Shown here one piece after another: positions 32,507 through 43,644 of a stretch of DNA of 64,000 nt. A program made the position numbers and the translations under genes. A model generated the notes under the pieces. That model saw only the letters and a list, made by a program, of their open reading frames with translations. It made no database searches and was not told where the DNA came from. The stretch's first letter is position 1. Each line of letters begins with the position of its first letter. Source of the DNA: Niebla homalea (taxonomy: Eukaryota > Ascomycota > Lecanoromycetes > Lecanorales > Ramalinaceae); NCBI GenBank assembly GCA_019925105.1, contig JAHGAU010000038.1, forward strand, positions 310,001 through 374,000, in the 5' to 3' direction.

Positions 32507-33893
32507 TTACTTGAAGGTCAATATCCTTGGCGGTAGCCCGTTGGGCGGCACTATGTCCAAGTGATCCGTTGAGACCTCTGGCATGGGTCGTGCATTGTTG
32601 AGAGTATTGATTGGATCGCCCCTCTGCCCACCTTGATCTTGTCCTTGTGGTGGGGGCTCTGCGGCTGGCGGTGAAGACGCAGGTTGCGATGAGCGTTTCG
32701 GCTTGACAAGGAGCAGGATGAACATGCCGATGACGAGAAGGACGAGGAGGAAGAGAATCTTGCGTTTGGTATACTTGCGCTGGTAGTTTGTCGCCTAAAG
32801 GGGAATCAGTTAGGCATTTAGACCTAGGAAGAGAGAACAATTGGTCTTACAACGTTGAGTTCCTTATCAGCTTCTTTGACATTGGTGGCCATGTTTTCAA
32901 TGTTGTAGTCAATGCGGTCCAGCATTGTGCCTTGATCGATCACCATGCCTTGCAGATCCTTGAAGATGTCCGCGAGTTCAATGATGCCTTGCGCTATGTC
33001 GTTGATCTCCCGCTCGCGTTGAGCAATAGCAACATCATTCGTATTGAGGCGCTTGAACGCTTGCGAGGTTTGTTGGAGGGTAGATTGAGAAAAGGATTTG
33101 TCGGTCTCGGTTTCCATCATAGATGGGTCGTTGTAAGGGTTTTGGGAGGTAGGCATTGGTGAGCCAATAGGCGCCGTAAGACCCCCAAGGGTACGAAGCT
33201 CTTGGCATTGTCAGTATCCAGATGCCACTCGCCTTGACGTCACTAATTGGAAAGGTTCATACTCTTCAGATAATTGCTCTGCCTTTTTCGAAACCCCGCG
33301 CTCGCCTCCTGCACCCGGCTTGCTAGATTGATCTGAATGTTTCTCGCCATAGTCTCATCCCCCTTGTTCACGCTTCCGGTCCTCTTCGCTTCTCGAACCA
33401 TCATCTCAATCCGCTGAATGGCGCTCTGACAATCATGAAAGCCTCGTGTGATGTCCTGAGTCATCCGCTCGATCCTTTGCTCCTCCCTCAACTTCACATC
33501 CTCATCGTCAAATCCGGGTAGGACGTGCTTCTGGTGCAGCTTCTCTAGATCTGCGGATTTCCGCGCAATGGAATCAAGGTGCTCGGTCACCTCGTCTTGG
33601 ACATCGAGCCAGCGGGGTGGCAGTAGATCCATCTCAATGACCGCGTCGCCATCATCGTATGCATCGGCTGACATGAGACCGCGCCGCTCTTCGGATTCGC
33701 TGGATTGGGTCGCAAAGCCATTGCTGGAGGGCCCGACAAGCCGGCGCCGCTTGGTGGGATGATGTGAGAAGGATTGACGGAATGTTATGTAGCTGGCCAT
33801 CACTCATCAGCTTGGTTCTCAACGCGTAGAATGGACAAGCATATGCATTTACAGATTCGTCCTGTCTCGACATACTCCAACAGGGCCAGCCAT
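32507..33893 (-). CDS. TLG2: t-SNARE syntaxin Tlg2 (syntaxin-16 type)
   Basis: Exons 33893-33853, 33792-33263, 33200-32851, 32794-32507, 402 aa. The tiny first exon restores the family N-terminus: MAGPVGVCRDRTNL then YITFRQSFSHHPTKRRR; RDRTNLY is the Sec1/Munc18 (Vps45)-binding start of this family. A Habc-type helical part follows (WLDVQDEVTEHLDSIARKSA), then SNYLKKLRTLGGL. The SNARE helix comes next (IAQREREINDIAQGIIELAD, IFKDLQGMVIDQGTMLDRID), with the zero-layer Gln in this stretch. The tail anchor is KILFLLVLLVIGMFILLLVK. Unusually for SNAREs, but as in yeast Tlg2, ~70 Pro/Gln-rich residues follow the anchor. It acts in endosome-to-Golgi fusion. Confidence 0.93.
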
Positions 33894-34326
33894 TGCGTAA
33901 ATCGAGCGAGCATGGATGTGCTCATGAGAAGTGGGGGTATGATGCGTACAGACACAGCATCACTATCTGTCAGAGTATGTTTCCATATTGTACAATGCCA
34001 TGGTGCCTCGCGCAAGAAATGGAGCTTGACGTTCGAGCCCAAGGAACTTATTTCATACCGGCGCTAGCTACTAGGGCGTTCCCCGGCCACGAGGCCGATG
34101 CCTAATTGGAAGAAGGCCGATGCCTAATTTGAAGAGGGTCTCGACGCCCTACGAAATTATGATACGTCGCAGCCTCATATCGCTCCGCCTCTGTCATCTT
34201 CCACAGTCCTCCTCCATTCTCTGCGTTGCTCATGATCTGTTGACTCCCTCCCTCAACCTCTTCATTTCTGCAGCTCGCAATTCCTTCCTTAATCAACAAA
34301 CCTAAAAGATCCTCGAGCTCACAAGA
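33894..34326. promoter_or_regulatory. Bidirectional promoter TLG2 / calmodulin
   Basis: 433 bp between divergent starts. It contains a 22-bp near-perfect tandem duplication (aggccgatgcctaattggaa repeated as aaggccgatgcctaatttga, 34089-34132). The calmodulin-proximal side is pyrimidine-rich. Confidence 0.5.
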
Positions 34327-35123
<797 letters not shown>

Positions 35124-35553
35124 GCCGACAGAGAAGTTGGTTTTTGGAAGGGGATGGCGAGCTTGACAGCGGCATGCCTCACCGTGCTGCTACATTGCGA
35201 CTGAGCAAGGCCGGCGGAAGACTCAGAGATAACGAATTCGCGCACATACATTGTCCAACCCTTTCTTAAGACACAAAGTTTCGTCTTAGCTTGAGGACAG
35301 TACGGATAGGGCGTGATCTTGGATTCACGCGCATGGGAATATTATGATCTGTAAATCTTATTTTGGTTAGCGTCAACCGCTTTATCCCCCTCGTGCGTCC
35401 AGCTTGATATCACGTCACAAGCTTGCATTGTAGTCATCGGGTCATCCTGCTATGTAGCGTTGGTGACGTCTACCTAGACTCTGAGATGGCCGACCATCCC
35501 CTTGGACTGCTATAGCTTGACTGCTATAGCTTGAGCTGCCATACTTGCTCACC
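35124..35553. other. Intergenic, calmodulin 3' flank / ENT promoter
   Basis: It contains a 14-bp tandem duplication (gactgctatagctt, ~35505-35533) shortly before the transporter start. No gene seen. Confidence 0.45.
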
Positions 35554-37042
35554 ATGGAGCGTATACGGGATGCCATCAAACCGCAACGCCCGTCGCCCGC
35601 CTACCAGCCTCTTGACGATGGCTCCGGCGAGGATCCTCGTCGAGATGGTCGGAAAGGACGCTTTTCATGGCTGGAATACTCCATCTTCCTGCTGCTGGGG
35701 ATTTCCATGCTCTGGGCATGGTGAGATACCTGTCCGCCCTGCAACTTGAGTGACGACGCTGATCCGAATGAATGACTACAGGAACATGTTCCTCGCAGCA
35801 TCGCCCTACTTCCAACACCGCTTTGCCAACTCACCAAGGCTTTTGTCTGCCTACTCTCCGTCCCTACTCTCAGTCTCCACGGTCACCAATCTCGTATCCA
35901 TGCTCATCCTCACCCACCTGCAATCCAGTGCCAATTATCCGAACCGTATCATCATTTCATTGCTCATCAACATTGTCACCTTCACTCTCCTCGCAATCTC
36001 CACGGTCGCCTTCCGCAATGTGTCAGAAGGGTTCTACTTCTTCTTTCTCATGAGCATGGTCTTTCTGGCAAGCCTTGCAGCAGCATTCTGCCAAAATGGC
36101 GTCTTTGCCTATGTCTCCGGCTTTGGCGAAGGCGCATACACACAGGCCATCATGACAGGACAGGGAGTTGCAGGGGTGCTCCCATGTATAGCGCAGATCA
36201 TCAGCGTTCTTTCCATGCCGAGCCAGAGGACAAAACAGGCCAGTGGGGAATTAATACAGGACGGAAAGATGGGAACAGCCCCGCCCGTTGCCCAAGAGAG
36301 CGGCAAATCCGCCTTTGCCTATTTCCTCACCGCGACCCTCATCACAGTCGCCGCCCTCGTCGCCTTCTTCTACCTACTTCGTCGTCATCCCAATTTCGGC
36401 AATGGGTCTACGGCTGCAACTACACCTAAATCCCCTGCCGCAGATTCATCTGATGACGAACCTCCCTTCTCCACACATGATGACCTGACCACGAGAAAGA
36501 CCGTTAGCATATGGTTGCTCTACAAAAAGTTACACTGGCTAGCCAACGCCGTCTTCCTTACCTTCGCCATAACGATGTTCTTCCCTGTGTTCACCCAACA
36601 AATCCACTCGACCTACCCGCAAGATTCCAAACCTCGTCTCCTCCAACCGTCCTGCTTCATACCTCTCGCTTTTCTGTTCTGGAACACTGGTGATCTGGTT
36701 GGGCGGCTGGTCACCCTCCTACCGTCATTCTCACGGTTCACGGCCTTTCCACGAACAATGTTCGCGGCTTCTATCCTACGCGTTGTCTGGATACCCCTTT
36801 ATCTTTTATGTAATACGCACGGTGATGGCGCTGTCGTCAGGAGCGATTTCTTCTACCTCGTGATCGTGCAGCTGCTGTTTGGGCTGACAAATGGGGTTCT
36901 GGGCAGTATTTGCATGATGGGAGCCTCGGCTGAAGGCACTGGTATCGAGCCTGATGAGAGGGAAGCCGCTGGTGGATTCATGGGACTAATGCTCGTTGGA
37001 GGCTTGACTGTGGGCAGTCTAGCCAGTTTTGGCGTTGCGTGA
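35554..37042 (+). CDS. FUN26: Equilibrative nucleoside transporter (SLC29/ENT family)
   Basis: CDS join(35554..35720, 35782..37042), 475 aa; the intron is 61 nt. A hydrophilic N-terminus (DAIKPQRPSPAYQPLDDGSG) precedes the first span, EYSIFLLLGISMLWAWNMFL, where the intron splits the Trp codon. The ENT signature region is SLAAAFCQNGVFAYVSGFG, then QAIMTGQGVAGVLPCIAQI. A cytosolic loop of ~90 residues separates spans 6 and 7. The final spans include FFYLVIVQLLFGLTNGVLGS and GGFMGLMLVGGLTVGSLASF. About 11 spans are expected. ENTs move nucleosides and bases across plasma or vacuolar membranes; yeast Fun26 is vacuolar. Which membrane is used here is not visible. Confidence 0.92.
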
Positions 37043-37280
37043 AGGGGTCATGGGAAGAAGCGGCATTGCAAGGAATGGGGATCTTGTACTATCAGGTCTA
37101 TGGCACATGAGTATTGTTAGACATGCGAGCATCTGGGAGCATATAACGGGTCTGAATGCACGCCGTACGATGTACGCCATAGACTATCTAGATACACTAG
37201 CTTCAAACTTTGCTACAACATACGTCATATTCAATATATTTCTCCAAAGCTGACACGGGTTTCCACATTTCACTTCAAAT

Positions 37281-38135
37281 ATGCCCTTCAACCCACTCCT
37301 CCGCTCCTTGAGTATCTTGCGTAACTGCACTGCACAATCCCCCCGTTTTACTACTTCCTTTACCCATAGCATTCGCCCAATGGCCACCTCCACCTCCCCC
37401 TCCCCCACATCCCCGCCGATGCAGGAATGGCTCGTCATCGCCCCAGACCTCCGCGGGAAACTCAAAGATCGAATGCGCGTGAGAGGGTACGTCCGATCTA
37501 GCCAAAGAAGCGTGCAATCTAACCCCCCCTTTTCCCCAAGGATTGGGATCAATGAAATAAGATAATTGACATAAGTATATTAATATGAATTCCCTCACAC
37601 ACAGCCAGCATTTCTCCGACATAATGCCCCAGGTCGATCAAGGGTTGTGGATGGATGGCGGTATGGGCTTTTAATCCTTCTTTCCGCTTTCTGTCTCTTT
37701 CCATCATGTGGAGCCCCCTGTCTCTTGCTCCCATATACCTGCTCAATCCCTTCTTTTTCTTTTCCTCCGCTTTTCTCCACAAAAAAAACAAAAAAACGGC
37801 AAATCATTGAGAATTACTTGCCATGTGCGTATCGTGGCTTACTAGCTAGTACGCTAGGCGCTCTACTCGACCACCCCATCTCCTCCTCCTCCTCCTCGGA
37901 CCTGCCAATCAACGGTAGTTTCCTGATCGGCCGCGCCAGCACGAGGGACGAGATCCTGGACCGATTGAAGGCGGATGTGTATACCGAGGCCGGGGTGTGG
38001 GATTGGGGGAAGGTGCAGGTGATTCCGGTGAGTGGGCTGATTTTACCCCCAATGCATTTGGGGATGTTTTTGGAGAGGGGGACTGGCTGATTGGGGAGGG
38101 GGGGATAGATCAAGACGGCGTTTCGGAGGGAGTGA
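37281..38135 (+). CDS. YCII-related domain protein, mitochondrial
   Basis: CDS join(37281..37486, 37605..37660, 37858..38027, 38109..38135), 152 aa. The first ~34 residues (MPFNPLLRSLSILRNCTAQS) are Arg/Ser-rich without acids and look like a mitochondrial presequence. An internal ATG at 37381 would give a cytosolic form. The body reads EWLVIAPDLRGKLKDRMRV, then RGQHFSDIMPQVDQGLWMDG, then GALLDHPIS, FLIGRASTRDEILDRLKADV and VWDWGKVQVIPIKTAFRRE. This is the YCII/dimeric ferredoxin-like fold: a 'GG-ALLD' turn, then 'A-TRDE' and a final beta strand. The last exon encodes nine codons including the stop. The second intron is long (197 nt). The biochemical role of fungal members is unknown. Confidence 0.82.
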
Positions 38136-38645
38136 GGGGAATTGGGGGGGGAGGATGGAGATGGTATAGGTTTGGCTCATGGGGCTTGTGAGTGAATGGG
38201 TGGGCTGTCAGAGTGATTTCTTTATGTGTGTGAGTGGCTCGATGGAAAGGGTTGGGTAGGGTAGGTTCTGTGTCTATAGTCCTCTTCCTGCACATCTGTA
38301 TGCCAGCTCCATAACGTGTGAGCTTGAGACATACTCCTCGTTCTCAAAATCCTTTGGATCATGGTTTTGATCTTTATGCTGTCATGGAATAGAGGTTGCA
38401 TCCGCCTTTCAAATGCCCACTGATACCCGCATTGCAGTTCAATACGGGAATACGAGACGTGGATCTTCAAATTCAGGGGTATAGATGTAGTCATGGCGTG
38501 TTTCTTCCTACCGAAGAATATCCAATAGCGATATCAATGTACAAGCGGATTGCCCTCTTCATGACACCATCCAAAACCCCCTTACAGAGAGACTGAAACG
38601 AAACGCCAAAGAACTCCCCACGGCCCTTCTCACATCATCTTCTCT
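38136..38645. other. Convergent 3' intergenic region
   Basis: It lies between the YCII gene and annexin stop codons. No RNA gene or ORF supported. Confidence 0.45.
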
Positions 38646-40134
38646 CTACTCTATCATCGCCACCAAAACCTTCTCATAGTACCCGCTCGTCTCACCCTTG
38701 ACTCGACTCACCAAGTCCTTCCCATACTTATGCCGATACGCCCCTTTGACCTGCTGCATATGGCCCTTATCCCAATGCGCCGCGGTCACGCGAAACACCA
38801 ACATATCATCCTTGGTTCCAGGCCCTTTCATGGTATCCTCCAATTTGACTGCATCTCTCATTGCCCTGTCAGTACCCGACCGCACAATTTGCACAAGCGC
38901 ATCTTCCATATGACCGGCAAATTCCTTGATCATCACTTTCTCGAGCGGAATCCGGTATTTGGCCTCATAAGCGTGCGCGATGGCTCGGACCTGCGCGTCA
39001 CTCCTACTTGACAAGATGGAGCACACAGTCAATTGCTCCGCACCAGCCCTCCCTTCAGTCGCACGATGTAGCTCCGTGACGTCAGCATCAATCTGCTGGG
39101 GCACCACAGGCGCTGATTCCTCCGCCCTCGTGCCCGCAAGAAGCATCATGAACATGCGCTCCGTCTTTGCGGACAGATCCTGACGGACGTCTGTCTCCAA
39201 AGATCGCTTGTAGGTGGCTTGGTACGCCTCTTTGATGGCGCGGATATCGGCGTTGGAGCGGCCGATGAGGACGTCGTTCAGGAGATCCTCGTTCGTACCT
39301 GCGCCAGCGATGGCTTTGTGCAGGCAGTAAACGTCTTGCTGGAGCGGCCCACGTAGGATACTGAGCAAAGCCAATTCGAAATGGCCGCTGGTTTCGGACT
39401 CGACATCTGACTCCAAATTGCGGTGATGGCGGGATTGGAATTGTTGCTTCAAGGGGCGGATTTCTTCAGGCGGCATGTTCGCCAAGATGGAGATGAGAGC
39501 CTTTTCATCGGTGCCTAGCCCCTTCATCGCTTTGCGGAGAATGTCAGCTTGACGGCTCATATCGACGTTGATTTGCTGGCGCGGGTCGTAGCCTCGAGAG
39601 GGTGGGGCTGGGGGGCCGTAGCCTTGAACTGGGGGGGCACCGTAGCCTGGCTGTTGCTGAGGAGGATAGCCTTGCTGCGGAGGAGGAGCACCGTATTGAC
39701 CTTGGGGAGGAGGAGCGCCGTAGCCTTGCTGTGGGGGTGGGGCTCCGTAGCCTTGTTGGGGCGGAGGGGCGCCGTAGCCCTGCTGGGGTGGGGGGTAGCC
39801 GCCTTGTTGGGGAGGATAGGAGCTCTGTGAGGGTTGACCGTATGGTTGCTGTTGTTGAGGGGGAGGATAGCCTTGCTGTTGAGGTGGATATGGGCTATGC
39901 GCTGGCGCACCGTATGCTGGCTGCTGCTGGGGAGGGTAGCCTTGTTGCCCTTGAGGTGGGTATCCTCCCTGGTGAGGAGGGTATTGTCCCTGGGGAGGGT
40001 ATTGACCTGGTGGAGGTTGCCCATATCCCTCTGTGGACAAATGAACATCTGCATTATGGATCTGCTCGAGCGCGACACTTACGTTGAGGAGGAGCGCCGT
40101 ATGGTGGCTGACCACCGGGAGGGTAATAAGCCAT
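38646..40134 (-). CDS. Annexin with P/Q/G/Y-rich head
   Basis: Exons 40134-40083 and 40030-38646, 478 aa; the intron is 52 nt. The first ~165 residues are a low-complexity array of GYPPQ / GYGAPPPQQ units, as in animal annexins A7/A11. Four annexin repeats follow, starting at ADILRKAMKGLGTDEKALIS, DVYCLHKAIAGAGTNEDLL, DVTELHRATEGRAGAEQLT and AMRDAVKLEDTMKGPGTKDD. The type II Ca2+-binding loop GxGT-[38 residues]-D/E is good in repeats 1, 2 and 4 but lost in repeat 3 (EGRAGAEQ). Annexins bind acidic phospholipids in a Ca2+-dependent way and act in membrane repair and vesicle traffic. The head could promote self-association; that is inference. Confidence 0.94.
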
Positions 40135-41475
40135 GGGTTTCGGAAGAGATTCAACCAAGAAACGAGCTTATGAGTAGCTGTAGATCAAGTACTATACAGC
40201 GCAGTGAAGGCTATCAATATACAGACGAGAAATATTCTTGCTCCCCACTCGAGAATGCGTGAAGACGACGTGAAGGAAAGAGGGGCAAGCGAAGCTGAGA
40301 TCCGGTTCAAATAAGCAATGACGGCAATGACGGGAAGGGCGATAATCATGGCAGTGCAAGGTCTGTTCGGCGCTCTTACCGGCGCTCATCAAATCCACAT
40401 AAAACGATAATGGAATGGCACAATACACGCAATGCACTTGCTGCGCATTCTTGGCTCTTGGGAGTTTGTCGTCATATGTACTTGATAGTGAGAGGCTCAG
40501 CCTGGTGGAGCTGTGGCGCATTGCATAAACCCGCATCACTAGCGTTCATCCAACGCATTAGTGCTCAAAATAGTTGAGTCAAAGTATTTTAGGCGCAGAC
40601 GCGGCAGACTCCTCTGTGATGGCATGGAAATTGAGTACTATGCGGTGCAGCACTGTGGTAGAAAGCTGGAGATTCGCGGTTGAAAGTTGATACACGACAT
40701 GAAATTTGGAAGGGCGAGCAGATGATCAGTCTCATTCATTACGTGAATGGATACCAAACATGAGACTGGACATGTCACTGTGAGAATTTGACTACACAGC
40801 GTTACGATTGCGCGTAGGCATCAGCCAGTAGAACTGAGCTGGTACTCTGGCGTCTTATGTCTTGATTCTGACAGCTGAGCCTCTCCATTTTATACCTTTG
40901 GGAGATGCGTGAGGCGACACACATGACTGGATGTTGCATTGTAAGGACTTACACATGACTGGATGTTGCATTGTAAGGACTTACACATCATCATAAATGC
41001 GGGCATACTCAAACCAGCAGCAATAAGCATATGTATTAGCCTGTTGTCACGCGTTTCGGATGGCTGATCCTAGCCAGTCTGAGTATTGCGAGGCGATACA
41101 CGTGGATGACTAGATTCAGCATTAGGAGAACAAGAACCAGATATTGTCACAACGGCATATGAGCATCAGCCAGGTGACACCGAGCACGTATTGCAGCATG
41201 TGAAAGCACCATTCAATTAAAAGAAATGCATGAAACCAGCGCGATCTATCTAAATCACTGTGTGTGCTCTACTTGGAGACTTGGAGTATTAAGGCAGGCA
41301 TACTTGCCATACAAAAGCACCAATTCCATGCATACCGAACTCGCATTTCGCACGCAACCTCGACCTCTCTCCGGCTCGATTTCCCCGCGTGGCCACCCCC
41401 TTCTTTTTGATAAAACAATAATTCCACGCATGCTGCAATCTCGACTCGCACGTCATCTCCCATCTCCGCTCACCA
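40135..41475. other. Long gap with a 32-bp tandem duplication
   Basis: No supportable gene. Positions 40919-40950 and 40951-40982 are identical 32-bp copies (acacatgactggatgttgca then ttgtaaggactt), followed by the first bases of a third. The annexin promoter occupies the left end. Short plus-strand frames near 41226-41678 lack domain character and are antisense to the small gene at 41476. Confidence 0.5.
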
Positions 41476-41787
41476 CTATCGTGTGGCTGCCGCCTTCTTC
41501 TCCACCCAGACCACAAGGGTCCCTTCCTCCTCCCTCAATTTGCAGTCTCTCTTCTGCCCCCAGTAACCTTGATCATCGTCCAGCTCTTGGAGCACCCGCT
41601 TCACCCCCGCGGCGAACGCTGTCTTTGCATGGTCCCCCTCATCTGGGGTGGTCCAGCCACTCGCAACTTCCTGAATGAAGTAGTTGGCCGCCCATTTGTT
41701 GGCCCTTCTGAGAGATGAGCATACGCGAACAGTGTGTTTAGGTTCGTGTGGCTGAAAGTGTTGGATCACGAGGAAGAGACCTTCCAT
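41476..41787 (-). CDS. Small hypothetical protein
   Basis: ATG at 41787, 103 aa. It reads MEGLFLVIQHFQPHEPKHTV, then RVCSSLRRANKWAANYFIQE, VASGWTTPDEGDHAKTAFAA and GVKRVLQELDDDQGYWGQK, ending in a Lys/Ala-rich tail. Balanced composition suggests a real soluble domain. The frame is also open a little upstream (AGTRGGITG) after a CCTAG acceptor, so a 5' exon may exist in 41790-41973. It could alternatively be a 3' exon of the neighbouring zinc-finger gene. No family recognised. Confidence 0.4.
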   Translation of the reverse strand: MEGLFLVIQHFQPHEPKHTVRVCSSLRRANKWAANYFIQEVASGWTTPDEGDHAKTAFAAGVKRVLQELDDDQGYWGQKRDCKLREEEGTLVVWVEKKAAATR

Positions 41788-41973
41788 TCCTGTGATGCCA
41801 CCTCGAGTACCTGCTAGGAACGATGTTGATTAGCCAGCCAATCAGATGGATATGCAATTAGGTTAAGAAAACTTCTCAATCGCGCTTCCGAATGGTCTTG
41901 GTATGCTGTCCCGCCGCTATCAATTGGTGCGTCTGAATGAGAGACCTGTGTTTTTTGAAGGTGTAAAGCTATC

Positions 41974-43644
41974 CTAAGCGCGTTGCCTTTCTTCGGTGAC
42001 CAGCTCACTGTTAGGCGAAGCCAGCCAGACGCGTAAGGATCCTTCAATTGGCTCGCCGACGCCAGGATTCGCGGCGGCAGTGAGAGAGTAGGGATCCTTA
42101 GCGTTCATTGTGGCGTGCTCTTCAAAACGGCGATATCCTCCAGAACGCTTTTCAACGAGATGAGAATGAGGAATTCTGGACTTACCAAGGGTATCTGCAG
42201 CAGCGCCAGCTGCCACGGACTCTTCAGCCGCATGCTTTTTGGCGCCTGGGGCAGCCTCGAGGGACGTGTCGTCCTCAAAGGCGACCCGGCGGGATCGCTT
42301 TGTTCGTGGCTCACTTACTCGTACGTTTCCTGGCATGGGCTCCAATGGCATGGAGCGATCTCGCATACCAGTATCATTCAAGTAGCTCACGTCCTGACGC
42401 GTCAACCCACGGCCATCAATGCAGGGCTGAAAGTGATCCTCGGCCTTGTCAAGTTTGCGATTCTTTTTTCCACATAATTCACAACGATACTTCCAGCTAC
42501 CTTGATGCCCCGGCTCTTTCGCCGCCTTCATGCCGTTGTCCGCAGGTTCCTTGCCAGTGTCGGCCTCTTTCTCGGGGAAGCCTGCCTCGGGATAGCCTGA
42601 CCAACGGTCTGGCAAGAATCGCCCCATGTTATCGTAGCGTGGCAAGCTGCCTGGGAAGAATCGCCCCATGTCATCGTAGCGTCCCACCCATTCTTCCTCA
42701 GGCGTCTTCGCCTTAAGGCGGCAGTTCTTCCAGTGTTCTCTCGCGTGGCTTTGTTTGCTACTCAACTTGCAACAGAGGCTACATCGGAACGCACCTATCT
42801 CTCCGTCCTCTTCGCCATACTTCGTGTCTCTTCCTGTTTCCATGCCTTGGAAAATGATGTTGTTTGGATTGCCCTTCAAGTTCGCACAAAGCACGAAATG
42901 TGCCTTGGCTTCACTTGCGCGCGTAAATACGCATTGGCATATTGGGCACTTCCGATCAGCGTCGTCATGGGTGATGCGCTTGGGCCAGCAGCTTGGATCG
43001 GCGTCCCAAGTAAGCCTATCAGGGTTTCCTTTCTCATATTGGCAGATGTCAAAATGGTTGCGCACTCGATGTTTGCGGGTGTAGCCCTTGTGGCATATGG
43101 GGCAAAAGTAGTAGCGTTTGCCTCCGGCCTCACTCCCCTCGTGAGTAGCCGCAGTGGACCCATGAGTAGTATCCCAGTCACAGAGAGGCACCCCCCCTGA
43201 AGATGGCTGAGTAGGTGCGTAAGAATAGACTGGGCCTGGCGATGAGGCTGCAGGCTGGTGATCAAATGGCTCAACTGCTACTGATTCGTGCGCGGCTTCT
43301 GGCTCTTGGGGGCAGAACAGTGGAGAGTCAGGTGGGTTGGGAGGCACCATCTCAGCGACAGGGGCTGTAGAAAGTTGGGAATGCTCAGCAGGATCATCAT
43401 GCTGCTCCAAGTTTGCTGCTATATCTGGGGATCGATCTGGCTGGGGACTGGCGGGAGGTGGGCTCGAAAGCACCACAGGATGGCGTTCTGAGTCCGCCGC
43501 TGTTAGATCAATCACTGGATCAGCTTGCTGGGGTCCAGCATGGACGTCATTAGTTAGATCAACTTGTTGTGTTTCTTGAAGCTCGTCGCTGATCGCGACA
43601 TGATCAGCCAAGCCATTTCGATCGTTGGAGTTGTTATCAGCCAT
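41974..43644 (-). CDS. Four-finger C2HC-type zinc-finger protein
   Basis: Single exon, 556 aa, ATG at 43644. The N-terminal ~170 residues are acidic/Pro/Ser-rich and disordered. Four similar finger units follow: FCPICHKGYTRKHRVRNHFD / ICQYEKGNP; CPICQCVFTRASEAKAHFVL / CANLKGNP; CSLCCKLSSKQSHAREHWKN / CRLK; and CELCGKKNRKLDKAEDHFQP / CIDG. Each is CX2C-X12-HX4C, with Cys in place of the final His. Between fingers 3 and 4 is a short internal repeat (RYDDMGRFFPG, RYDNMGRFLPD). A basic patch, PRTKRSRRVAF, may be a nuclear localisation signal. It is probably a DNA- or RNA-binding nuclear protein; the target is unknown. Confidence 0.78.
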   Translation of the reverse strand: MADNNSNDRNGLADHVAISDELQETQQVDLTNDVHAGPQQADPVIDLTAADSERHPVVLSSPPPASPQPDRSPDIAANLEQHDDPAEHSQLSTAPVAEMVPPNPPDSPLFCPQEPEAAHESVAVEPFDHQPAASSPGPVYSYAPTQPSSGGVPLCDWDTTHGSTAATHEGSEAGGKRYYFCPICHKGYTRKHRVRNHFDICQYEKGNPDRLTWDADPSCWPKRITHDDADRKCPICQCVFTRASEAKAHFVLCANLKGNPNNIIFQGMETGRDTKYGEEDGEIGAFRCSLCCKLSSKQSHAREHWKNCRLKAKTPEEEWVGRYDDMGRFFPGSLPRYDNMGRFLPDRWSGYPEAGFPEKEADTGKEPADNGMKAAKEPGHQGSWKYRCELCGKKNRKLDKAEDHFQPCIDGRGLTRQDVSYLNDTGMRDRSMPLEPMPGNVRVSEPRTKRSRRVAFEDDTSLEAAPGAKKHAAEESVAAGAAADTLGKSRIPHSHLVEKRSGGYRRFEEHATMNAKDPYSLTAAANPGVGEPIEGSLRVWLASPNSELVTEERQRA

